Of a stretch of DNA of 64,000 bases, positions 49,328 to 56,555 are shown one piece after another. A program made the translations under genes and the position numbers. Source of the DNA: Arthrobacter caoxuetaonis. Its GTDB lineage: Bacteria; Actinomycetota; Actinomycetes; Actinomycetales; Micrococcaceae. Under the pieces are notes generated by a model. That model made no database searches, was not told where the DNA came from, and saw only the letters and a list, made by a program, of their open reading frames with translations. The DNA lies in assembly GCF_023921125.1 (NCBI RefSeq), contig NZ_CP099466.1, positions 434,001 to 498,000 on the forward strand. Direction: 5' to 3'. Numbering within the stretch: position 1 is the stretch's first letter; every line of letters begins with the position of its first letter.

Positions 49328-49354
49328 TTACGGATAGCGGCAACCGGCCGAAAG
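49328..49354 (+). promoter_or_regulatory. FliA-type promoter of flbD-motA-motB
   Basis: TTAC, 15 bases, then GCCGAAAG. The -10 box has A where the others have T. The site lies 48 bp before flbD and just after the flgE hairpin. Confidence 0.72.
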
Positions 49355-49402
49355 TAGGGGTGACGGCTTACTCAAGCCGGACGCTGCAACCGGGACGGGC
49401 CA

Positions 49403-49720
49403 ATGATTGTTCTTACGCGACTGAACGATGCTCAGTTTGCGATCAACCCTGACCTGATTGAACGCATCCACTCCAATCCGGATACCACGCTGGTCATGGT
49501 TGACGGAGCCAAATTCATCGTCACTGAATCCATGGATGAGGTGATCGCCCTGATAGCCCAGTTCCGTGCCCGGGTGATCTCCATGGCCCGGGACGTGCCT
49601 GCGGTTCCGTTTCGCCACGGCGCCGGGCTGGGACTGGTTCCAGCTGCAGGCTCCGGGGGGAAGCCGGCAGAGAATGACAGCAGTACCAAGACCGTGCCCC
49701 TTCGTCCGAGGAACAAATAA
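49403..49720 (+). CDS. flbD: FlbD/SwrD-family flagellar protein
   Basis: Length is 105 residues. The conserved first 60 residues (MIVLTRLNDAQFAINPDLIERI, then VDGAKFIVTESMDEVI) match the small FlbD/SwrD family always found next to motAB or fliL; the remaining 45 residues are a poorly conserved Pro/Gly tail. SwrD raises motor power in Bacillus. The stop overlaps motA by one base. Confidence 0.9.
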   Translation: MIVLTRLNDAQFAINPDLIERIHSNPDTTLVMVDGAKFIVTESMDEVIALIAQFRARVISMARDVPAVPFRHGAGLGLVPAAGSGGKPAENDSSTKTVPLRPRNK

Positions 49721-50505
49721 TGGATCCGGCAACAATAATCGGCCTAGTACTCGCCTTCGGCTCGCTTTACGCGATGATCACCCTCGAAGGCGCGCACCTC
49801 AGCGCACTCCTGCTGCCTGCCCCCATGATTCTGGTCTTCGGCGCCACCATTGCGGTAGGCCTGGCCGGAGGCACCCTGAAGGACTTCATCTACTCCTTCA
49901 AGGCCCTGCCCCGTGCCTTCATGGGCAAGAAGCCCAACCCGGAGGAGACCATCGACAACGTCGTGGCCCTGGCGGAAAAGGCCCGTTCTGAAGGTTTGCT
50001 CTCGCTCGAGCGCGACGCCGCCGAAGTGGACGATCCCTTCCTCCAGGTTGCGCTGCAGAACATTGCCGACGGAACCGACGGGGACGAGCTGAGGGTGCTC
50101 CTCGAAGACGAGATCCACACCAAGGCCTCCAGCGACAAGATCGCCATCAAGTTCTTCAACAGCCTGGGCGGTTACGCACCGACCATCGGCATCATCGGCA
50201 CCGTGGTCTCCCTGACCCACGTGCTCGAGAACCTCTCCACCCCCGACACCCTGGGCCCGATGATTGCGACCGCCTTCGTGGCGACGCTGTGGGGCCTGCT
50301 GTCGGCAAACTTCATCTGGCTCCCCATCAGTGCCCGGCTTCGGCGCCTCAGCGATCTCGAAGTCGAGCAGATGACCCTGCTCATGGAGGGCGTCCTGGCC
50401 CTCCAGGCAGGCAGCCAGCCCCGCCTTCTGGGCGAGCGGCTGCGCGCTATGGTTCCCGCCCATGAACTCACCTCCCGGGCCCGCGAGACCAGCGAAGCGG
50501 CATGA
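49720..50505 (+). CDS. motA: Flagellar motor stator protein MotA
   Basis: Length is 261 residues with four membrane segments. FKALPRAFMGKKPNPEETID marks the cytoplasmic loop that contacts FliG, and GYAPTIGIIGTVVSLTHVLENL and TAFVATLWGLLSANFIWLP are the third and fourth segments of the ion channel. With MotB it forms the stator. It overlaps motB by 4 bp. Confidence 0.95.
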   Translation: MDPATIIGLVLAFGSLYAMITLEGAHLSALLLPAPMILVFGATIAVGLAGGTLKDFIYSFKALPRAFMGKKPNPEETIDNVVALAEKARSEGLLSLERDAAEVDDPFLQVALQNIADGTDGDELRVLLEDEIHTKASSDKIAIKFFNSLGGYAPTIGIIGTVVSLTHVLENLSTPDTLGPMIATAFVATLWGLLSANFIWLPISARLRRLSDLEVEQMTLLMEGVLALQAGSQPRLLGERLRAMVPAHELTSRARETSEAA

Positions 50506-51386
50506 GCAGCCCAAACCGCCGCCGGCCGCGCAGGGACGAGGAAGACGAGCACCCGGACGAGCGCTGGATGGCTTCCTACATGGACATGGTCACCGTGCTG
50601 ATGTGCATGTTCATCGTCCTCTTCGCGATGTCCACCGTTGACCAGGCAAAGTTCGAGCAGCTAAAAGCATCCCTCGCCACTGGGTTCGGCCAGGTGGAAA
50701 CCAACACGGTGGACACCGCCAAAGGGGTAGTGGTGCCTCCGGCCATGGTGGAGGCGGAGGAAATCCTTGATCCTGACGCCGATCTGGCGATGCTGGCAGC
50801 CATGGAGGTAGAGGATCTTACGGCGCTTCGCGACCGTCTCCAGGACGGTCTTGAGGAAAAAGGAATGCAGGACGACGTCCGCTTCGAGATCGACGAACGT
50901 GGGCTGACCATCCGCCTGGTCAGCTCCGAGATGTTCTTCGAGCCGGACCTCGCAGCACTGACCGGTGAGGCACTCGATGTGCTGGACGTGATCGGTCCGG
51001 TCCTGCAGCCCACCAAATATGAACTTTCCGTGGAAGGCCACACCGCCCAGGTCCGCCAGTACACGGACTCCGCACTGGACTGGGAACTGTCGACAGCACG
51101 TTCAGTAAACGTGCTGCGTTACCTGATGGAGCCCGGCGGGATCGACTACAGCCGCATCAAGGCCGTCGGTTTCGGCGAATCGCGGCCCCTGACAGCGGGG
51201 ACCAGCGCAGCCGAACTGGCGCAGAACCGGCGCGTGGACATTGTGGTTCTTTCGGGCCAGTCCGAGGCGGTCCGGCAGCTGATGCCCGCCGTCGTCGCGG
51301 GAGAGATTGTCTTCCCCGAACCGGATACTGATGCAGCCCCCGAAGATAAGGGCGACGAGGAAGTATTACCGGCCTCCAACCACTAA
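50502..51386 (+). CDS. motB: Flagellar motor stator protein MotB
   Basis: Length is 294 residues. A short basic N-terminus leads into the single membrane helix with the proton-carrying Asp 28 (ASYMDMVTVLMCMFIVLFAMS). A C-terminal OmpA-like peptidoglycan-binding domain (LSVEGHTAQ, ARSVNVLRYL, FGESRPL, NRRVDIVVL) follows. It anchors the stator to the wall. Its stop codon forms part of the -35 box of the fliM promoter. Confidence 0.96.
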   Translation: MSSPNRRRPRRDEEDEHPDERWMASYMDMVTVLMCMFIVLFAMSTVDQAKFEQLKASLATGFGQVETNTVDTAKGVVVPPAMVEAEEILDPDADLAMLAAMEVEDLTALRDRLQDGLEEKGMQDDVRFEIDERGLTIRLVSSEMFFEPDLAALTGEALDVLDVIGPVLQPTKYELSVEGHTAQVRQYTDSALDWELSTARSVNVLRYLMEPGGIDYSRIKAVGFGESRPLTAGTSAAELAQNRRVDIVVLSGQSEAVRQLMPAVVAGEIVFPEPDTDAAPEDKGDEEVLPASNH

Positions 51387-51410
51387 CCGCACCACCGGAG
51401 CGGCCGATAG
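51384..51410 (+). promoter_or_regulatory. FliA-type promoter of the fliM operon
   Basis: TAAC (sharing the motB stop), 15 bases, then GCCGATAG. The -10 box ends only 8 bp before the fliM GTG, so the transcript would begin at or within a base or two of the start codon. Confidence 0.82.
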
Positions 51411-51418
51411 TTTCTCCT

Positions 51419-52324
51419 GTGACGGTCCAGCAAGATATACCCCTTGGCATACTCCCAAAAGCCTCCCGGCAGGTGGAAATCTATGATTTCCGCCGTCCGA
51501 CGACGCTTGCCCGCGAGCACGCGCGTGTCCTGGAAATGGCGTTCGATACCTTCGGCCGCCAGTGGGGCACCCAGCTGACCGCCAAGGTCCGGGTCCTCTC
51601 CCAGGTCACCTCGGAGCAGGTGCAGACCATGACGTACGACGAGTACGTTGCCTCCCTGCCTGAGAACACCGGCATGGTGCTGTTTTCCATGCCGAACATC
51701 TCTGCCAAGGCGGTCATCCAGTTCCCGATGGCAGCGGCGCTGTCCTGGGTCCGCCACATGCTCGGCGGCACCGGCAACGAACCCGTTCCGGAACGCAAGC
51801 TGACCCACATTGAGCAGGCCCTGCTGAGCCGGATCATGGACGAGGCCCTCGAAGACCTCCACTACGCGCTGGGCAGCCTGCTTGCAGCCCCGCTCTCGCC
51901 GTCGTCCATCCAGTACAACTCGCAGTTTGCGCAGGCCGCCGGTTCCACCGTGCCCATGATCGTGGCACGTTTCGAAATGGTGGTCGGGGACGCCTCGGCG
52001 CCTGCCACCGTAGCCCTTCCGGCCGAAGCGATCCTGCCCCAGCTCGGCCCGGTCCGGCCGAACATGTCCGACGCCACGCCCGCAGAACTGATCACCGAAC
52101 AGCTGGCGAACCTGCCTGTCGACGTCTCGCTGCAGCTGAACCCCATCTGGGTTAAGCCGGGCATGGTGCTGAACCTGGCCGTTGGCGACGTCCTAAATCT
52201 TGACCATCCGCAGCACCGACCCCTCAACGTCGCAGTCGACGGCCAGACGCTGGCCCAGGCTGCCGTGGGAGCCAGCGGCAACCGGCTGGCCGGAGTCATC
52301 GTACGCACCGAGGAGAACAACTGA
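51419..52324 (+). CDS. fliM: Flagellar motor switch protein FliM
   Basis: Length is 301 residues. The middle CheC-like domain (EIYDFRRPTTLAREHARVLEM, ARHVLGG-like VRHMLGG, LTHIEQALLSRIMDEALEDL) and the C-terminal SpoA domain (LPVDVSLQLNPIWVKPGMVLNLAVGDVL) are clear. The N-terminal CheY-binding peptide LSQ-x-EIDALL is absent; the chain begins VTVQQDIPLGILPKAS. No Shine-Dalgarno precedes the GTG, which fits leaderless initiation from the promoter just upstream. It forms the C ring with FliG and FliN. Confidence 0.93.
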   Translation: MTVQQDIPLGILPKASRQVEIYDFRRPTTLAREHARVLEMAFDTFGRQWGTQLTAKVRVLSQVTSEQVQTMTYDEYVASLPENTGMVLFSMPNISAKAVIQFPMAAALSWVRHMLGGTGNEPVPERKLTHIEQALLSRIMDEALEDLHYALGSLLAAPLSPSSIQYNSQFAQAAGSTVPMIVARFEMVVGDASAPATVALPAEAILPQLGPVRPNMSDATPAELITEQLANLPVDVSLQLNPIWVKPGMVLNLAVGDVLNLDHPQHRPLNVAVDGQTLAQAAVGASGNRLAGVIVRTEENN

Positions 52325-53025
52325 TGAGCACCACCCTGGCCCAGCACACCGAAGCCGCCAACGCCCTAGTCCGCCTGCTGCCCACCCCCACGCCGCTCCA
52401 GCCGGCGCCGCACTCCTCCCTGGGCCTGCCCCTGGAGCAGATGGGGCAGGCAGTGACAGCGTCCTTCGTCGGTGCTGTCTCGGCTGACCTCGCCGTCGTG
52501 CTGCTGTCCGCAGGCCCGGGTGTTTCAGCGGTGGCGGGAACCGACTCACCGGTCATTTCCAATGCCGATGTCCTGCGCCCGGCCCTCGAAGCGGCCAGCG
52601 CATGCCTGGGCGCCGGCGTCCTTGGCGAAGCACGCACCGAAGATGCTTCGGCGCTGTTTGGCCACATGGACAGCTCGGTTTTCGAACTGCGCGGCCCGGA
52701 AGGCACAGCCGGCTGGTTCGCCGTACGGCTGCGTTCGGGCAGTGGTGCAGGGGCCGGGGCCGAACAGTCAGTTGTCGGCAAGCTCGGCCGCATCAACAAC
52801 GTTGAAATGGCGCTGACGGTCGAGATCGGCCGCACCCGCATGGCAGTCCGCGATGTGCTGAACCTCGAACCCGGCCGCGTCGTCGAACTGGACCGTTCAG
52901 CAGGTGCGCCGGCTGACATCCTGCTCAACGGGCGCCTGATCGCCAACGGCGAGATCGTCGTTGTGGACCAGGACTATGCCGTGCGCATCACCAAGATTAT
53001 GGACGTAGCTGAGGGCCTGGGCTAA
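52324..53025 (+). CDS. fliN: Flagellar motor switch protein FliN, long FliY-like form
   Basis: Length is 233 residues, against about 100-140 for a simple FliN. The C-terminal SpoA domain (LGRINNVEMALTVEIGRTRMAVRDVLNLEPGRVVEL) is standard. The N-terminal 145 residues resemble the CheC-like phosphatase domain of FliY by position and by LGLPLEQMGQAVTASFVGAVS, but the catalytic E-x-x-N-x-x-G motif is not recognisable. It is therefore probably structural. The start overlaps fliM. Confidence 0.88.
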   Translation: MSTTLAQHTEAANALVRLLPTPTPLQPAPHSSLGLPLEQMGQAVTASFVGAVSADLAVVLLSAGPGVSAVAGTDSPVISNADVLRPALEAASACLGAGVLGEARTEDASALFGHMDSSVFELRGPEGTAGWFAVRLRSGSGAGAGAEQSVVGKLGRINNVEMALTVEIGRTRMAVRDVLNLEPGRVVELDRSAGAPADILLNGRLIANGEIVVVDQDYAVRITKIMDVAEGLG

Positions 53026-53499
53026 ATGGATGAATCCGCAGTCCTGGCGCTGCGGGTCCTGGTATCGCTCGGTGTGGTCCTGGGGCTCCTGTGGTGGCTC
53101 CAGCGCCGGCTTGTGCGGGGCCGCAGCTCTACCGGTGCCGAGGCCCCCATCCGGGTCATCAGCCGGCAGGCCATCAGCCCGAAAGCATCCGTGGTGGTCG
53201 TCGAAACCGGCGGCCAGCGCTTCCTCCTCGGCGTGACCGAAGCCTCCGTCAACGTACTCAACACCACGGACGCCGATCCGGAGCCCGCTGCGGACTCGGC
53301 CTTCGCCGACTCCCTGCAGGGCGCACGGGAATCCGCGGGCGCAGCGGAGGGCACCATGGCCGAAGGTGACTTGCCGCGCCGCCGCGATACCCGGCGCGCC
53401 GCCCCGGCGCAAGGTACTTCCGTGCTCAACGGTTCGATCCTTTCACCGGATACCTGGCGCCAGAGCGCGGCCTTCCTACGCCGCGGGAGGAACAGTTGA
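53026..53499 (+). CDS. fliO: Flagellar biosynthesis protein FliO
   Basis: Length is 157 residues. One N-terminal membrane helix (about 6-26, LALRVLVSLGVVLGLLWWLQ) is followed by the short FliO domain with IRVISRQAISPKASVVVVE and QRFLLGVTEASVNVL, then a disordered tail. FliO helps assemble the FliP ring of the export gate. It lies directly between fliN and fliP. Confidence 0.9.
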   Translation: MDESAVLALRVLVSLGVVLGLLWWLQRRLVRGRSSTGAEAPIRVISRQAISPKASVVVVETGGQRFLLGVTEASVNVLNTTDADPEPAADSAFADSLQGARESAGAAEGTMAEGDLPRRRDTRRAAPAQGTSVLNGSILSPDTWRQSAAFLRRGRNS

Positions 53500-54386
53500 A
53501 GACCATGACGACGGCGCTGCCCGCCGCCCCTGCGCCCGGCTCCGCGCCGTGGGCCCCCCAGCTGCGCAGGGTCATCCTGGGCACTGTGCTGATCCTGGCG
53601 GCTGCCTTCGCGCTCCTGCTGGCCGGTGCCACCGCCGGACACGCCACTACTTTTGACCCCGCTCCGCCGGCGGCACCCACCGCCCCCGGCGCGCCGTCGG
53701 ACCCTGAAGAGACCGGCGGATTCTCGGTGGACATCAACGGTGTAGACGGAACGCCGTCCACGGCCGTCGTCACCCTGATCGGCATCACGCTGCTCTCCGT
53801 GGCACCTGCCCTGCTGCTGATGATGACGTCCTTCACCAAGATCTTCGTGGTCCTGGCGATGACCCGGAACGCTCTCTCCCTGCCGTCCATCCCGCCCAAC
53901 CAGGTGCTGGCCGGGCTGGCACTGTTCCTCTCGCTCTTCATCATGGCGCCGGTCCTGACCGAGATAAACTCCCTGGCCGTACAGCCCTACCTCAACGGTG
54001 ACTTCACGTTCAACGATGCCTTGTCCGCCGGATCCGGCCCGCTGCAGCAGTTCATGCTGGCCCACACCCGCGAAGAGGATATTGCACTCATGACCCGGGC
54101 AGCTGACCAGCCGAACCCGGAGAACCCGGAAAGCGTCCCGCTGACCACCCTCATCCCGGCGTTCATGATTTCCGAACTCCGGGCTGCCTTCATCATCGGC
54201 TTCGTCATCTTCATTCCGTTCCTCATCATCGACCTGGTGGTCGCCGCAGCACTGATGTCCATGGGCATGATGATGCTTCCCCCGGTCATGATCTCCCTGC
54301 CGTTCAAGATCCTGCTCTTTGTGCTCGTGGACGGCTGGGGACTGATCATCACCTCGCTGGTCAACAGCTACCAGGGCGGCGGCTGA
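53496..54386 (+). CDS. fliP: Flagellar export gate protein FliP
   Basis: Length is 296 residues. A cleavable signal-like N-terminus (to about residue 48) is followed by LLSVAPALLLMMTSFTKIFVV, PPNQVLAGLALFLSLF, FMISELRAAFIIGF and MMMLPPVMISLPFKILLF, all FliP marks. The TTG at 53496 has GGGAGG five bases upstream; ATG at 53505 is the alternative. It forms the export pore with FliQ and FliR. Confidence 0.96.
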   Translation: MKTMTTALPAAPAPGSAPWAPQLRRVILGTVLILAAAFALLLAGATAGHATTFDPAPPAAPTAPGAPSDPEETGGFSVDINGVDGTPSTAVVTLIGITLLSVAPALLLMMTSFTKIFVVLAMTRNALSLPSIPPNQVLAGLALFLSLFIMAPVLTEINSLAVQPYLNGDFTFNDALSAGSGPLQQFMLAHTREEDIALMTRAADQPNPENPESVPLTTLIPAFMISELRAAFIIGFVIFIPFLIIDLVVAAALMSMGMMMLPPVMISLPFKILLFVLVDGWGLIITSLVNSYQGGG

Positions 54387-54661
54387 TGGATACCAGTGCC
54401 GTCCTGGACATAGGCCTCCAGGGACTGTGGGTTGCGGCCAAGCTCGCGGCACCGGTGCTGCTGACCGCGCTGGTGGTTGGTTTCTCGGTGTCCCTGGTCC
54501 AGTCGATCACCCAGATCCAGGAAGTGACGCTGTCCTTCGTGCCGAAGGCTCTGGCCGTCTGCATTGCGCTGCTGGTCTGCGGACACTGGATGATCACCGA
54601 AATGATTACCTTCACGCAGCAGCTGTTCGAGAAGATCCCGTCACTGCTCGGCGGGGGATGA
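54386..54661 (+). CDS. fliQ: Flagellar export gate protein FliQ
   Basis: Length is 91 residues with two membrane helices (AAKLAAPVLLTALVVGFSVS and ALAVCIALLVCGHWMITEMI). The loop SITQIQEVTLSFVPK is the FliQ signature. The start overlaps the fliP stop by one base. Confidence 0.96.
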   Translation: MDTSAVLDIGLQGLWVAAKLAAPVLLTALVVGFSVSLVQSITQIQEVTLSFVPKALAVCIALLVCGHWMITEMITFTQQLFEKIPSLLGGG

Positions 54662-54662
54662 T

Positions 54663-55421
54663 ATGAACATCACCATCGACCAGGCATGGCTGGAAGCGGT
54701 GATGCTTGCCGGTGTGCGGATGGTGGCGTTCCTGATCATCGCTCCGCCGTTTTCCTACAACGCCTTCCCGGGACGGGTAAAGGCAATGCTGGCCATCGGC
54801 CTTGCCCTCGCGGTCGCACCTCAGGTGTCCGAAGGGTACGCAAACCTTGGCACCGCCGCCTACATCACCAGCCTGGTGCTGGAGTTCGTGGTTGGTGCCG
54901 TCCTGGGCTTCCTGGTCCTGCTGGTTTTCTCCGCAGTACAGTCCGCCGGCCAACTGATCGACCTCTTTGGCGGCTTTTCCCTGGCCCAGGGCTTCGATCC
55001 GCAGTCCATGGTCAACGGCGCCCAGTTCACCCGGATGTTCCAGATCACGGCACTGGCCCTGCTGTTTGCCTCGGACGGCTATCAGCTGATCATCATGGGA
55101 CTTTCGCGCAGTTTCACGGCCCTGCCGCTGGCGGGCGGGATCGACCTGGCGGACCCCGCGCAGGCAATGATCTCCGGCGTGAGCAATATGTTCGTTGCTG
55201 CCGTCCAGATCGCCGGACCGCTGCTGGTGGTCCTCTTCCTGGCTGACGCCGGACTGGGCCTGCTCACGCGTGTGGCCCCGGCACTGAACGCCTTCGCGCT
55301 GGGCTTCCCACTGAAGATCTTGCTCACGCTGAGCCTCATTTCCATTGTTTTCCTGGCCCTGCCCCGCGTTGTTTCGGTGCTGGTCCAGGAAATCGTGCGC
55401 ACGCTGGCGGGGGTGGGATAA
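54663..55421 (+). CDS. fliR: Flagellar export gate protein FliR
   Basis: Length is 252 residues with six to seven membrane segments. VMLAGVRMVAFLIIAPPFSY, LIDLFGGFSLAQGFDPQS and LGFPLKILLTLSLISIVFL are typical of FliR. It completes the FliPQR pore. It lies 1 bp after fliQ and touches flhB. Confidence 0.95.
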   Translation: MNITIDQAWLEAVMLAGVRMVAFLIIAPPFSYNAFPGRVKAMLAIGLALAVAPQVSEGYANLGTAAYITSLVLEFVVGAVLGFLVLLVFSAVQSAGQLIDLFGGFSLAQGFDPQSMVNGAQFTRMFQITALALLFASDGYQLIIMGLSRSFTALPLAGGIDLADPAQAMISGVSNMFVAAVQIAGPLLVVLFLADAGLGLLTRVAPALNAFALGFPLKILLTLSLISIVFLALPRVVSVLVQEIVRTLAGVG

Positions 55422-56555
55422 ATGCCGGAACAGGACTCCGGAGAGCGGTCAGAAGCCGCCACGCCGAAACGGATGAAAGAGGTCCGGGACAAGGGCCAGC
55501 TGTCCCGCTCGGATGACCTCACCGCCTGGGTAGGCGTGGGCGCAGCCGCGGTCATGATGCCCACAACCATCAGCCGGGGCGCTGACAAAGGCGCAGAAAC
55601 GCTGATGCGGGTGGATTCAATTACCGGGAATCCCGATCCGCTGGCAGCGCTGCGGATGTTCCAGGACTCGCTGGGTGGACTGGTCTACATCATGGGGCCG
55701 CTGCTGTCAGTGGTCGTTGCCGCAGTCCTGGCCACGGCAGCGCTGCAGGGCGGTATCCACTTCAAGAAGTTCAAGGGCAAGTACGAACAGTTCGACATGG
55801 TCAAGGGCATGAAACGGGTCTTCGGCGGCCAGGCGATCTGGAACGGCGTCAAGGCGCTCCTGAAGACCGCCGTCGTCGGCCTTGTCCTGTACTTCGTGAT
55901 CCAGAACCTGATGCCCGTCCTGATGACCGCCGGCGGCATGTCGATTACCGCCTTGCTGGCTGAAGCCGGCGGGGGAGTTGCCACGCTGCTGCAGTTCGCT
56001 GTTGCGGCCGGGCTCGCGCTGGCGGGAGCGGACATCCTCATGGTGATGCGGCGTAACCGGAAACGGACCCGCATGACCAAAAAAGAGGTCAAGGACGAAA
56101 ACAAGAACACCGACGGCGACCCCCTGGTGAAGTCCCAGCGCCGTTCACGCCAGCTGGCCATGAGCCGGAACCGCATGATGGCCGCTGTAGGCGACTCCGA
56201 CGTCGTACTGCTGAACCCCACCCACGTTGCCGTGGCCCTGAAATACGAACCGGGCAAGTCCGCGCCCCGGGTCGTGGCCAAGGGTGCCGGAAATATTGCC
56301 GCCCGCATCCGTGAGGAAGCCGAAGCCAAGGGCGTACCCATGGTGCGCGATATTCCCCTGGCCCGTGCCCTGCACTCGGCCTGCGAACTGGGCCAGGAAA
56401 TCCCGGTGGAACTGTACAACGCCGTGGCCCGCGTCCTGGCCTTCGTCATGGCACTGAAGAACCGCGGCGCCGCCGCCGGGGTGCACACCATGGCCCCCGA
56501 CCCCTCTGCTACCGCCCCCGCTCCCGCCCCACAACACCGTAAGGCAGCACCGTGA
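55422..56555 (+). CDS. flhB: Flagellar export specificity switch protein FlhB
   Basis: Length is 377 residues. The N-terminus DSGERSEAATPKRMKEVRDKGQL is standard. Four membrane helices follow, then a cytoplasmic domain with the self-cleaving NPTH motif at residues 265-268. Cleavage there switches export from rod/hook to filament proteins under FliK control. The Ala/Pro-rich C-terminal tail of about 25 residues is extra. It overlaps flhA (GTGA). Confidence 0.97.
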   Translation: MPEQDSGERSEAATPKRMKEVRDKGQLSRSDDLTAWVGVGAAAVMMPTTISRGADKGAETLMRVDSITGNPDPLAALRMFQDSLGGLVYIMGPLLSVVVAAVLATAALQGGIHFKKFKGKYEQFDMVKGMKRVFGGQAIWNGVKALLKTAVVGLVLYFVIQNLMPVLMTAGGMSITALLAEAGGGVATLLQFAVAAGLALAGADILMVMRRNRKRTRMTKKEVKDENKNTDGDPLVKSQRRSRQLAMSRNRMMAAVGDSDVVLLNPTHVAVALKYEPGKSAPRVVAKGAGNIAARIREEAEAKGVPMVRDIPLARALHSACELGQEIPVELYNAVARVLAFVMALKNRGAAAGVHTMAPDPSATAPAPAPQHRKAAP

